Assembly (NCBI GenBank): GCA_014529385.2
Contig: JABFUD020000292.1
Span: 1-64,000 of the forward strand
Direction: 5' to 3'
DNA from: Adiantum capillus-veneris
Taxonomy: Eukaryota > Streptophyta > Polypodiopsida > Polypodiales > Pteridaceae
DNA length: 64,000 bases
Position 1 is the stretch's first letter. Each line of letters begins with the position of its first letter. The notes below the pieces were generated by a model, which was given only the letters and a program-made list of their open reading frames with translations, made no database searches and was not told where the DNA came from. The position numbers were made by a program, and so were the translations under genes. Below, one piece after another: positions 31,857-43,031 of the stretch.

Positions 31857-33198
31857 TTATTTTGCCAGATCGTTTGCAATGTAGGCAGCAGGTCTTGGCT
31901 CTTCTCTTGGTTCGGCCAGATCTATCTTTTTTGCGTTTTCAGGTCCTTCATAGGACTCATCCTGTTTTCGTGGTTCCCTGACATGTTGTTCGACTATGAT
32001 TTTTTGGCCTTGAAGAGTATAATTATTGTAATGGGATGGAACAATCATTACATCTTTACCTTCCTTCTCAATGGTCTCCATTTCAGTTCTTTCTCCGTTC
32101 AACTCGTGTCATGGTTGAATCTTTGTCCTAGTATTTAGGTTTTGCTTGAGTTTCCTTTCTCATTTTTCTCGATGTTTTTGATATTTCTTGATTTTTGTTT
32201 AAAGGATATCTACCAGTGATTTTGTCTTTGACAAAATTATGTGCATCTATCTGCATCAAAAATTGTGTTCTACTGGAGACTGATGGCATAGGTCTAGCTT
32301 TCAAGTTTCTCGTGTCTCTTCTTCTTCTATACCATTTATGTCTTCTCGGTTTCTAGTTTGGAAATTCAAAAAACTATTCCTTCCCTCTTTTTATGATTAG
32401 TTTACCTCTCACATGTTCTTTCTCTGAACCCGAATCATCTGAGGTAGCTCTCACATGTTCTTTCTCTGACCCCGAATCATCTGAGGTAGCTGAATGTTCT
32501 TCTAACTCATCTGTTGCATCATAGTAGAGGTCTCAAAAGACTTATTGAGCTTTCATCAAGTCCTTGGATTCTTGAATTTTGTCTTCAATGTGAAGGGTTG
32601 AGATCATTTGTATGGGAACTATGTCATAGCCGTCCTCATTGCAAAATTGAGTAGGCATAGACGTATTTACACATACATCCATTGTTGCTAAAATTTGAGT
32701 CCACTCAAATGGCTCAAACAAATGCTCTGGAAAGGGTTCAGGTACATAGGCTTCGTCTATGCAATCCATTTCTAAGATACATTCTTCTCGTTTTAAGCTC
32801 CCATTTTCTGAAGCTCTGTATATTCAAATAGGTGTGTCTTTGTTCAACCAAGATGGAAGCTTAGTTTCAGCCGAAGAGACTGAGTCAAATTCTTGTATAG
32901 GCGTTTTCATGAGATCTCGATAAGTGTAATCTTTTAGATTAACCCTTGTTATCGATCCCACTTGCTTCAAATACAGATAATTGTTTCCCCGATCCTGGAT
33001 AAGTTGTACTTATTGCATGAAAGGTTGTCCCAAGATGATTTTATAATTGAGTTTCTTTCCAAAGTCCACTATTGCAAAAGTGTGTTGATAATCAATTCCA
33101 CAGGAATTAACTATCAGTTTTTCAAGCAATCCTAAGGGTCTTTCAATGTGTCCATCAGCCAATTGCAATTTCATTCGAGTTTTTCTGATGGTTGGTTG
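31857..33198 (-). pseudogene. Protease-RT linker region of inner family 2 element
   Basis: Homologous to 62550-63840 of the right-hand copy. It contains MDCIDEAYVPEPFPEHLFEP, TMDVCVNTSMPTQFCNEDGY, DIVPIQMISTLHIEDKIQES and a charged stretch. A 42 bp in-frame tandem duplication at about 32408-32491 repeats a GSEKEHVRATSDD-like 14-residue unit. Several stops. In this lineage the region between protease and RT is long and of unknown function. Confidence 0.65.
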
Positions 33199-34041
33199 TC
33201 ACCATGATTCCCATACTACTTTCGTGGCTATGGCTATGCCTGCCCTGCTATCCATTACTACCGTGGTTTTCATATCATTAAATCTCATTGGAAGGGTTGT
33301 GTTTCCTTCTTTCACTTCGTAGTATTCTCCGAATTTGTTCATTAGAACAGATCTAATCTCTTTGTTATCCAATTCATGTTTCAATTTTCCCAATTTTTTT
33401 GCGATTAGCCCTGTTATCCCCACCTTCTCTAGAGTTTTTTTGTAGATCATTCCATAAATATGGTTTGATTTTAACAATTCCCCTAAAGTAAGAGTGCATT
33501 GAATGGGTGTAGACATGATTGAATGGATGTTGTCTACTTCTAGGGTCTGTTTCGCTCTTTTTATCTGAGTGGTTTTACACACTATGGATTCATCTTCATT
33601 ATCTCCCAAGTAAGAGGGTAATGTTTTCAAAGTCAATGGTTTAGACATTCTTGAAGCTTCAAAGCCGCAATCCCCATACAAGGATTGTACATTCATGTCC
33701 ATATCAGGAGGTAGATTGTCTAACCAAACTTCTCCTATAGGAGCTGACTTCAGAGTTAGGCTCCCATCACTAATCTCTCTAACTTTTTTCCATAAGTGCC
33801 CCGTCCAGTCTTCTTCTACGAATGGAATTCCATCTAAGGTATCTTCATTGTCAGGCACTATAAGTTCTGACTCTTTTGTTTCCAAGTGGGGTTCTACCAC
33901 CACTTTGGATTTCTCTTTACTAGTTCCTACCACAAGCTCCTCAGGTTTTTCCATACTCTCTAGTTTGGGTTTTTGTTTTTCCAGTATCTCCTGAGTAATT
34001 CTTACTAAATTTTGGTAAGCTTCAAGCTTAGCTGCTTCCAT
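33199..34041 (-). pseudogene. Gag C-terminus/protease region of inner family 2 element
   Basis: 280-codon frame starting MEAAKLEAYQNLVRITQEIL and ending at the protease active site TVVMDSRAGIAIATKVVWES. The right-edge copy (about 63890-63960) has Asp-Ser-Gly-Ala at this point (LDSGADIAIATKAVWES); here Gly is Arg, so the enzyme would be inactive. Upstream segments (FVEEDWTGHLWKKVREISDG, LGKLKHELDNKEIRSVLMNK) are linker and Gag C-terminus. Confidence 0.75.
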
Positions 34042-34249
34042 ATCTGGAGAAGATTAGTTTTTCCATTTGTTTTTCATGTTTTGGCCTGCTTTAAGTCCCA
34101 CTTGGTAAGCTTCCAAGGCTACATTAATTGGCTCAAAAAATTTGTCGGTCAAAATTGATTCTCCAGATTTCACGGTGGGTTCCTTGATTTCACTTTCAGT
34201 TTCTTTCACTTTATCCTTTTGAGCATGTCTTCTATGGCTGAAAGCGGTG

Positions 34250-34759
34250 CTACAGCAGCCGTTTCCACTTGTGCTGGTTTGGTGGATGTTGTTCTCTCAC
34301 TTTGGTTATCCTTAGGGACATCTTCTTCATTGAAAATATCACAATTGTCTTTCCTAATTCAATAGCATCTGACACACACTCTTCTAGGGTCATATGCTTC
34401 TTGCTATACAGTATAGCATGAAGTTCTTTGTTTAGCAGTCCCTCTAGAAACAATGATACTAGTGTTTCTTCCGTAGGTATTTCTCGTTTTGGGCATCTTG
34501 CAATATATTGCTTCATTCTAGTTGCACAATCCCTAACAGACTCATTGTGTTTCTGTTTGAAGCTATAGATTTGAGCTACCATATTATGTTTCATCCCCGT
34601 TTTGGAACATGCAGCTACAAATCGTTGAGCTAATGTATTTAAGTCCATGATTGACCTTGGTGGAATGTTTTGGAGCCATGTCAGTGCTTTTGCTTCTAAT
34701 GTCATTCCAAATTCCTCGAACTGAGTATGGAAATCAAATATGCATTCTGCTCTTAGCAC
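34250..34759 (-). pseudogene. Gag core of inner family 2 element
   Basis: Retrotransposon Gag domain: CIFDFHTQFEEFGMTLEAKA, LTWLQNIPPRSIMDLNTLAQ, RFVAACSKTG, IYSFKQKHNESVRDCATRMK and FLEGLLNKELHAIL. This is the standard gypsy Gag order (WxxxLP...F...L.Q...ES...Y..R). The frame ends in TGA before the linker to 34041. Confidence 0.85.
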
Positions 34760-34833
34760 TTGTTTAAAGCTTGCTAAGTGGTCATATGGATCTCCAAATC
34801 CATTGTATTTTCTGATCCATTTTTGAAAATCAG

Positions 34834-35828
34834 CTAGTCTGACACGTGTATTTGGTTCAACTCGCAGTCTCCTAGCAGTTGGTCATGTTCCGAGTCCTTT
34901 AAACCATCCTGTTGAAAATAGTGACTCATGTAGTCTTGTACTGGCTTTAGTGTCACCCGGTTTTCTTCTTGATGAGGTAGTTTCTGGTTATTTAGCATTG
35001 CTCTCAAAAGATCTCTCGTGGAGCTCATCTCTTGGAATAGTTTCTGGTCCTTGGCCCAATATCCAATCCCTTATGGAGTACCCTTGGTATTTGGTTTGTT
35101 CCACCTCTTCAGTAGTCATCATAACAAAATTATTGTTATAACAATCCCTAAACAGATAGGTTCGTAGATCTGTTGAACCTTTGTCTTTGATTTTTGAAGA
35201 TATAGATGATCTTCATGGGTGTTAATTGTCCGGATTTAGCATGAGAAGTCCGTAGAAGATCTTTGATGTTTCTATCCTCCCAACAATAGACTTCGATCCT
35301 AGGATTATCCATGCTAAGCCGTTTTAGAGGCTTCAAATCAACTTGATCGTATCCCTTGAATTCTAAAGTCGGTGTCCCATCTTTTGCTGCTATATGTGGA
35401 ATTATGGTATCTACCTCTAACCCCCATTTGTCTATCACATCAGGGTTTTCAACTTGTAAATACTGAGTTTCATTTTTATCCATGTACATTTTTCCTTGTT
35501 TGTTTGCCATGATTTCCTCTTCGAACTCTATGTCATGGTCATCAATGCGAATATCATACTCTTCATTAGGATCCAAGTAAACCTGAGCTCCATGGCGATT
35601 AGTCTTATAAAAAGAGAGTATGTGCTTATATCGCATTGTCGTTCCGGTTTTTGAATGAGTCGAATAGGAAGACATTTCACATGTTGATTCTAAAAAAGTG
35701 TCTAAGACTTCTTCAAAGATAGTGTCCAAGTGATCTCCTTGATTCACACTCTCTTTGATGGATACTCTACTAGCAGTCTCTGAAAATATGCCTTGATTTG
35801 CTAGTATACGACCAAGTCGAAGGTTCAT
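34834..35828 (-). pseudogene. N-terminal Gag region of inner family 2 element
   Basis: Frame starting at ATG 35828 (MNLRLGRILANQGIFSETAS) with acidic segments (DEEYDIRIDDHDIEFEEEIM-like), RYKHILSFYKTNRHGAQVYL and VENPDVIDKWGLEVDTIIPH; a break near 35148; then 35028-34834 (STRDLLRAMLNNQKLPHQEE). No domain recognised. Position just upstream of the Gag core suggests a long Gag N-terminus or a separate first ORF. Confidence 0.55.
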
Positions 35829-36271
35829 ATAGACTTGTGAAGCCTTGGATAGAGTACTTACCGTCGGATTGACTTGTTATCAATTTCTTCCACTTGTGAA
35901 GACTTGTTATCAATTTCTTCCACTTGACTTGATTGCAACTTCTGTCAGGCTTTCAATTCCTTGTCTGCAACCTGATTCCTGTATCAGTTTTAATCAAGTT
36001 AGCTATTTTTTCACAAAGATTGTATAATTTTTGCTAGCTATTATGACTGGTCTATGTGTATCTCTTCAAATCAAGCTAAGTGAGCCAGCAATTGAGACTT
36101 TCAGATTCTACTTTTGCAAAAAGCCAAAGGACTAATCTGCAACCTGGAAACTGAGTGAACATGTACTAATCTAGATCCAATTGAACCCAAAATTGCCTGG
36201 TGGCCTTATATTACGTTGGTCTATCACTGTAGAAGTTCAAAAGTCAAAAGGTCTGTCTCTATGTATCAGTA

Positions 36272-36293
36272 GTAAATAATTGCGATTATTTAC
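36272..36293. repeat. 22 bp palindromic motif
   Basis: Half-site GTAAATAATTG plus CGATTATTTAC, one mismatched pair relative to the perfect copies at 50441 and 56813. Confidence 0.9.
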
Positions 36294-36554
36294 TTCTCTC
36301 AATTTTTTACACTTTTTGGCTTGATTTGCCAAGTATGCAACTTGTTAAGGTCTCTGGACAAGTTTCACTTAGTTTGAACAAAATTTGTTCAAGTTATCAA
36401 ATGTTTCGGGTCCGTGGACTCAATTTTCAAGAATCTATCTTAAGTCTCACTTTTGTGATCCAAATTTCACCAAATTTGATTTGTGTGGTCTACTTGATAT
36501 GCTTGACCTTGTGGTATAATCAAATGTGCAAAAATGTCCAATTGTGTAGCAGAT

Positions 36555-36576
36555 GTAAATAATTGTGATTATTTAC
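36555..36576. repeat. 22 bp palindromic motif
   Basis: GTAAATAATTG followed by TGATTATTTAC, a diverged copy 283 bp from the previous one. Confidence 0.85.
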
Positions 36577-37124
36577 TCTTGCTATTTTTATGCAAGTTCT
36601 TGTCACAATCTTGACACAGAATGGTTAAGCAACTCAACTTAAGCTCCCTAGCCAAGTTTGAGTCTTACCATACATCGAGCGATATTTTCCGAGCGAACCA
36701 AAATCCGAGTGAATATTTATACGACCTCACACCCTCGACCAAGTTCTCCAAGCAACAACGAACTGCAAAAAGTGTACGTGAGAGTTTATTTCAAAGGCAC
36801 CCTAGTGTGACAAGGGACTTAGAAGCCATTCTAAAATAGGAAAGTGAATGGACCTTTTTGTCTGAAACTCTTCGATGTGTATAAAAATTAAAAAGAAGTG
36901 AGACTCTCTCTCAATGTTAGAAAAAACTCGGGATCTAGTGTGTTTTAATCGGCTAAAATTGTAAAATCTCAGCTAGATTTTGAGCTTGTCTTTAAGGAAA
37001 CCGGGAAGTTTACACAAGTTTCAGTGTAATTACTGGCAAAAGATTCAAATTTTTGCCTAAAAACTGGGAGAAATCCAAGTTTGCCCTCATTTTCATCGAT
37101 TAGGGAAAATATATTTTTCTAGCC

Positions 37125-37128
<4 letters not shown>

Positions 37129-37170
<42 letters not shown>

Positions 37171-37186
37171 AGAGTTTTTTTACTAC

Positions 37187-37218
<32 letters not shown>
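37129..37218. repeat. (CT)n / (GA)n inverted microsatellite pair
   Basis: A 39 bp CT run and a 28 bp GA run separated by 23 bp, so the two runs can pair as a hairpin. Confidence 0.9.
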
Positions 37219-37222
<4 letters not shown>

Positions 37223-38091
37223 AAGACTATATTCACTAAAACTCCATCCTACCAATCTCTCTCAATCTACTAGGTAGAATCTCACAAGATCCCACCTCCT
37301 CACATTAGTTGGGAACGTCGTTTGTTGTCTGTCACCTAAAGCTCGAGCTCGTGACCTACAAGGAACGAAGCGTGCATTGAGCTATCTCCCGTAAAGTGAA
37401 AATACAAGAGACAGAACGAGAGAGATTTGGCCTCCTCCCCATGCCTTGACTCTACCTGTCCTACCTGCGTGGGTCTCACTATTGCAGGTTGGCAAGAGCT
37501 GCAGACGCAGTCTCTATCTCTAATATGTTGCACTGTGCGGCCTGCAAACAAATCACATCAAGCTTCACGCTTCCACGGAAAAATCTCTCTCCCTCCACGC
37601 GACAGCTCTGGCAAATTATCCCTGATATTTTTGTCATAAATTCCCAAAAATGCCCTTCAAATTTTCCAAACTTCCCAAAACACACCCCTCATTTTAAGAT
37701 TAAATTTCTCCAAAGACGGAATAATCAGTAACTTTTCATAAGAAGACTATTGTCTATCAAATACAAGATGTTAAACTTGGAACTTGAGTTGGTTATGTAG
37801 GCTTCGTCAATTTTGCGAGGTAATTAAGCACTCAAAAGCCAAAATTTTAAGGGTATTTTAAGAATTTTCACAAATTAGAGGGGTATTTTAGTAGGGAAAG
37901 GTGAGACCATTGTCAAACGCGCCTTGTCCCCTTTTCCCTTTCCTTTTGCATTTCATTAAACTTTTCACTTGTTCAATCCCCAAAGGCATCACCCGAGATA
38001 CCCTTTAAAACAAACTAAAAAAAGATTATGGGGACATACTTCACTTTGTATTCACTAGAGAAAAAAAGATTGAGATTTTTTAATATAAAAA

Positions 38092-38136
38092 AAAGCCTCC
38101 TAAAGGATTTGCGCCGACGTAGATCCTTTAGGGAGG
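38092..38136. repeat. Short hairpin, CCTCCTAAAGGAT family
   Basis: Arms GCCTCCTAAAGGAT and ATCCTTTAGGGAGGC around a 14 nt GC-rich loop, flanked by A/T runs. Related sequences are at 40963, 41238, 41285-41330 and 42478. Confidence 0.8.
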
Positions 38137-38408
38137 CTATTTTTTAAAAAAAAATCATCTTTACTTCGTTAGTGTAGTAGCGTTTTCTCAATCCCTCCCC
38201 TCTCATTCACCCACGTGGCAGCGCTTTACAGCGCTAAAAAAAACGAGCTCCTGCCAAAAGCTGCACCGTCAAAAGCACAAAGTAATAAAAACAGAGGAGC
38301 AGTTCGGAGTTCCATCGATCTTCTCCACAGGCAGGTTGACAGTTCGCAGGATTCACAACAGCTTCACAGTTCGCAGGTTGACAGCAGCTTCACAGTTCAC
38401 AGCCTCAG

Positions 38409-38409
<1 letters not shown>

Positions 38410-38454
<45 letters not shown>
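38410..38454 (+). repeat. (TC)n microsatellite
   Basis: Pure TC run of about 45 bp. Confidence 0.95.
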
Positions 38455-38457
<3 letters not shown>

Positions 38458-40074
38458 CACATATGGTGACCATGCTTCCCTCCATGTCCAGTTGTCGTCT
38501 GCGCCTTCCTATCTTCCTCACGTCAAATCCCAAGAGGAGAGCTGTCTCTCTCATACCCATAACTACTAGCTCATCCTCCCTCTCGGCACCATGCGTCGTT
38601 CTCTGCATCAAAGATGGCGCCAGCCGTAAAGGAAAAAGAGCTTGGCACCCTTAGAGGAACCATGGGAGGCCTTCAAGAATGCCATCAGATGGTGAATTTA
38701 AGATTAAATAAAACACACGTCTCATCAAGGTGCCACAGAGCTAGATTTGGTTTCATAAACAATGTGAAGATGCTCAAAAACCGGTAAGGGGATTGGGATG
38801 ACAAAGAGCAATACTCTCAAAATCTACTTCTTGCGTTCTTGAGTCCGGGCCTGTAACTCGACAAAGAGCAATACTCTCGAAATCTACTTCTTGCGTTCTT
38901 GTTCTAGAGTAGCCGTGAACATGCAAGTGTAGGTGATTATCGTTGTGGATACGTAGGAGCTCTAAGGGGCTCAACTGGGTGACAATGCATTGTTGGCTTT
39001 TCCAATCAGATCTTGCGCAATTTGTTGTCCCACTTTGCACTATACATCTCTTGAAAATTCAATGCTCCAGGGTTTGTGGCGATGATGCAGGGTGTGGTAG
39101 TAGCGTTGATGCAATACGATCTACTGCATGTTGTCGGTAGGAGTAGTTGGAGGACCTCGAGGGCCATGGAGTCCACAGATGGCGTTAGCAGACCAGGGCT
39201 AGTCACAGCGCACAACACTACTAGAAAATCCCTCTTATCAGCTCTAATTGTTTGCTTGGTGATTCCTTGTTTCACAATGATGCCAATTGTCCTGTAGATC
39301 TTCATTACTTGCTAGTGCATGTTGCATGGATAACTAATTTGATGTTTTGAGACCATGTCCACCTTGTGCAACGTCTAGGAGGGGAGAGTTATTATGCACG
39401 GGTAGGGGGTGTCCATGCTAAGGATAAAGGGGTCTCACTGGCAATTATAGCAGCTTCGTGTGTATCATGTCCATGTTCAACTACCTTACTCAGCTCATTT
39501 CTGCAGGCGCAACTATTTATGGCATAACTCTACCGTGTTTCACTGCAAACAGATCAAGAGAAACTTGGACAAATCTCCTCTTCATTTGCAACGGCGACAT
39601 ATTCCAGCATGCGGTGAGTAAAATGTACCACATTTTAATCTTGAACGCTGAGGACACAGTAAAAAGGAACACACCGAAAATTGCATGCTGCCGTGGGAAT
39701 GGCACGTTCCCTTGTATTATAAAAATTGGGGAGGACTGTGCAAACTCCCCCGTGCAGGGACACCAGCACGTTTTTTTTTTCTATAACATAAGAAGTAAAG
39801 AACACCTACAAATAATTAGATTACTCTCATAACCTTAAACATTGTGCTATTACTTTTCTAACGCTTCGTACTTATTCTGTGCAAGGGACATTCAGGAAAT
39901 CAACTATCGCTTGCCTCTTCCCAGGTCAAAACCCCGCAACAGCGCAATCCAGCACCAGGTACATGGTTGTTTCAAACACTTGAACTGTCCGTTGCTTAGA
40001 CATGACTAGTAAGTAAATATCACAAGGTTCTCATCACATTGAATCATTAAGATTGAGTCCGACTTAAGCCTTCA
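38455..40074. other. Repeat-rich DNA, no gene recognised
   Basis: Contains a 60 bp period direct repeat (GACAAAGAGCAATACTCTC at 38800 and 38860, about 42 bp conserved). Short frames on both strands (for example 39458-39832) have no recognisable features. Confidence 0.5.
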
Positions 40075-40551
40075 ATGGACCATCACCGAAAGCGTAGGAT
40101 ACGCCTCAGCAGATCGAAAGCGGGTAGGCCAATTCCAGCTTATCTGATTGAGCAGCAGCCAGAATTTGAGACTGCAATGTATAAGTTGCAATACTATCTT
40201 TACCCAAATTTGCAAGAGCGGGTGCTCAAACACTACATGCATAAATGGAGTGAGTTCATTCCATGGCCAGTTCAACCACCTACCCCATGCCATCCTCATT
40301 ACATCACTTGGAATACACTCAGTCAACAAATCACCATCGATATCGTCGTGCTAGCTAGTTGCTCCACAAAACACCATTGTATGTTGTTTGTGCAGATTGC
40401 GGACGTGCTCGGCCTACTCGAGACTATAGAATTAAATTACTCTAATGTGGTCCCCAACCACCTTCAGTCAGCTAAACAATTCGTTTCGCGCTATTTCTCT
40501 GTCAACCAGTTACCCACACGCGCAACTTTGAGGAGCATCTTACCGATATAG
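40075..40551 (+). CDS. Hypothetical protein, 158 residues
   Basis: ATG at 40075 (MDHHRKRRIRLSRSKAGRPI) to TAG at 40549-40551. Basic N-terminus with an NLS-like KRRIRLSR, then aromatic-rich LQYYLYPNLQERVLKHYMHK and WSEFIPWPVQPPTPCHPHYI, and SAKQFVSRYFSVNQLP near the end. No family recognised. Composition looks protein-like rather than random, but there is no paralogue in the window and the surroundings are repeats; it may be a fragment of an unrecognised element. Confidence 0.4.
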   Translation: MDHHRKRRIRLSRSKAGRPIPAYLIEQQPEFETAMYKLQYYLYPNLQERVLKHYMHKWSEFIPWPVQPPTPCHPHYITWNTLSQQITIDIVVLASCSTKHHCMLFVQIADVLGLLETIELNYSNVVPNHLQSAKQFVSRYFSVNQLPTRATLRSILPI

Positions 40552-40726
40552 TCCTCCTCCTCTTCTCCACAGAAGTTTTGTCCATTTCATTATAAAAAAG
40601 TCATTGCATGCTACATTCAAAGTTCCGTTCTTAATTCATCAACTTTTTGGCATACTATTTTCATCAAATCGTTTCAGACACTTACATTCACTTGGCGTAA
40701 CAAGATTTGTGCAAAACAAATAATAA

Positions 40727-40731
<5 letters not shown>

Positions 40732-40804
<73 letters not shown>
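40732..40804 (+). repeat. (CT)n(CA)n compound microsatellite
   Basis: CT run 40732-40766 directly followed by CA run 40767-40804. Confidence 0.95.
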
Positions 40805-40806
<2 letters not shown>

Positions 40807-40947
40807 CTTTCATTCCTACAATGTTCTTTACGGATCTATACTCTTGTTCAGTGCTTGCTCTCTCTAATTGCAATCGCCTTGACGGCTTGTACCTTTATAC
40901 CAGTTTGTTATCCACTTCCGATTATACAGGCTAACGAAGCTCTCTAG

Positions 40948-41215
40948 TTTAAAACTCAATCCTTCCTTTAGGGAGGCTTTTTTAAAAAAAAACTTAGTCT
41001 TTTAAAACTCAATCCTTTAACTTCATCTTTAAAAACTCAATCCTTTAACATTGTATTCACTAAAACTCAATCCTTCTGAAGGCACACTTTATATTCACTA
41101 CAATCCTTAAGGGGAGTTAAGCACGTTGTATTCACTGAAGGGAGTTAAGCACTTTGTATTCACTAAAACTCAATCATCAAGGAGTTAAACACTTTGTATT
41201 AACTACAAAAAACAT
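40948..41215 (+). repeat. Degenerate short repeats, TATTCACTAAAACTCAATCC
   Basis: The phrase TTAAAACTCAATCCTT or TATTCACTAAAACTCAATC recurs at about 40948, 41000, 41025, 41047, 41091, 41130, 41157 and 41188 in variable forms, interleaved with GGAGTTAAGCACTTTG. Confidence 0.75.
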
Positions 41216-41235
41216 AAAGTTTTTTTTTAAAAAAA

Positions 41236-41335
41236 CCTCCCTAAAGGATCTGAGCCGGAGCAAAAAAGATCGAGTTTTTTTTTTAAAAAACCCTCCCTAA
41301 AGGATCTGTGGCGGCTCAGACCCTTTAGAGAGAGT
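41236..41335. repeat. CCTCCCTAAAGGATCTG hairpin units
   Basis: Two adjacent units: CCTCCCTAAAGGATCTGAGC at about 41238 and CCCTCCCTAAAGGATCTG at 41285, the latter facing CTCAGACCCTTTAGAGAG (about 41314-41331) as an imperfect stem. Each is preceded by a T/A homopolymer block. Confidence 0.75.
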
Positions 41336-41345
41336 TTTTTTAGCC

Positions 41346-42337
41346 AAAAAAATAATCTTTTTTTTGTGAGACCAAAGCCTCCTACGTTGTGCAACCTACG
41401 AGGCCTTTGAGCTTGGGGGGACTCGAAGGGGGCATTGCTATAGGGTATGGTGCAAGTGCTCCTTTGTTGGAGGATGTTGCATGGAGATCTCATGCCACAA
41501 AGTCTCAAGGGTGAGGTGTCGGGTAGGCTTGTCTTCTTGTTGTTGCTTTTCCTTGTCTCCCCCATATTTTTTATCATACAAGAGGCATCGTCTCTTCCGT
41601 CTCCTCGTTGAAAGGGTAAATGGACAACCTAGTTATTGTTTCTTCACGGGATGTTCTCGGTTTTTCACTTCAAGTGTTCCTTGCTAGGGCAAGGCTCCCT
41701 TCTAATAGCCTGTGGTTTCGGCTTCAAGGTGAGTGTCGGCTCTGATCTTGGAGGATGTTGGTGCTTTTGATTGGCTAGCTTGTGATTCCATCCTTGGTTG
41801 TCGATTCGGCTCGGTTATTCATGGTGGTCTCGACAGACTTTAAGTTCGGGGTGGTCTGCTTTTCTTTGCGGCGATGTAGGTGCTCTTGTCTATATCTTAT
41901 TTAGTTGTTGCCCTTGGTGGTGGCTTTTGTCGGTCAAGCTATTACGTCGGTTCTAATTGGAGGTTCCCTCTAGGCGAGCAGTTTGTCGATGGCAGGGCCG
42001 TCATCCTGGTGTGTGGCAACTATAGATGCCTCTACTGGTGATGGAATTTGTGGGCCCCGTCCTCTCGACATGCTATGTGCATTAGTATTTTGTTTGTTCC
42101 GGGTTGGCCTCTCGTGTTCTAGATAGTTTGTTAAGGGTCATCTATGGTCAAATGGTGGTTATCATAGTTGTTTATGTATTTGTCGGTTAGGTCTCCATGT
42201 AAAAGGGCATGATCTTATTGTTGTTATGTTGTGCTACTACGATGCCATGGCTCATTTTGAGCATCGCTTTTTATGTAATTTTTTTTGCTACTTAATATAT
42301 ATACTACTCACTATTGTGAGTATTGAAAAAAAAAAGT
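41346..42337 (+). mobile_element. Possible 3' fragment of a non-LTR (LINE-like) element
   Basis: A G/T-rich block without long frames (GGTCTCCATGTAAAAGGGCA, CATCGCTTTTTATGTAATTT) ending at about 42335 in an A-run after TATATATACTACTCACTATTG. Plant LINEs end in similar poly(A)-tailed 3' regions, but I see no RT, so this rests on the tail only. Confidence 0.3.
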
Positions 42338-42351
42338 GACTAGTCTCCTTT

Positions 42352-42354
<3 letters not shown>

Positions 42355-42416
<62 letters not shown>
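42355..42416 (+). repeat. (CT)n microsatellite, about 62 bp
   Basis: Pure CT run, the longest in the window. Confidence 0.95.
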
Positions 42417-42420
<4 letters not shown>

Positions 42421-42764
42421 AATGTAAAAGTGAATACACATTTCTTTTCTAAAGCTCTCGTGCTATAATAAAAAAAATCCCTCAAAGGGTCTCTATCGGT
42501 GCAAGGAGATTTTTTTAACTATACAATGAGAGAGAGCGAAAGCTAGATTGAACAACTACATCTGTTGTTAATGAAAATTTGTGATGATTAGCAATTTGAA
42601 TCTCACCTTGTCTTGTATGAATAGTAGCCCACAACTAGCAAGGCCTCGTTGTGCTACGCACACATCAACACTCTTGTCCTACCTCTCCAGTAAGGCCACA
42701 CACCGTTAAGAGTTGGATGGAAACATGTCCCACCACCTAGTCATCACAAGTTTTCCAGAAGCAC

Positions 42765-42816
<52 letters not shown>

Positions 42817-42999
42817 TTGCCTCTCAAAAAAAAAATCGATCTAGCCCTTGCCCCCAACAATCTTTGCACTTGAGGATGGTGGTGGCACTACTAGATGTGG
42901 ATGTGGTGGCGAACACACAACCTTACTGAGAAGGAGCAGGGTCTTTTTGTGTGGAGGCTACATCACATGAATTTTGATAGTCATCAAAGATGTACTGCA

Positions 43000-43031
<32 letters not shown>

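Larger units (their letters stand above)
35850..37084 (-). mobile_element. Family 2 leader with palindromic repeat units
   Basis: Noncoding. Palindromic motifs at 36272-36293 and 36555-36576 lie 283 bp apart, each about 20-30 bp from a TTTTTTACACTTTTTGGC-like phrase; AGTTTCACTTAGTTTGAACA follows. The same words occur at 43980-44530. Also a local duplication near 35875-35935 (ACTTGTTATCAATTTCTTCC twice). Confidence 0.7.
37085..38408. other. Foreign repeat-rich insertion in the leader, left part
   Basis: No gene recognised. Holds an inverted microsatellite pair, (CT)n at 37129-37167 and (GA)n at 37191-37218, and a short hairpin at about 38092-38136 (CCTCCTAAAGGAT facing ATCCTTTAGGGAGG). Confidence 0.5.

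Noticed and set aside
39458..39832. 124-codon plus-strand frame
   Set aside because: No recognisable features, opposed by another open frame on the minus strand, and located among repeats.
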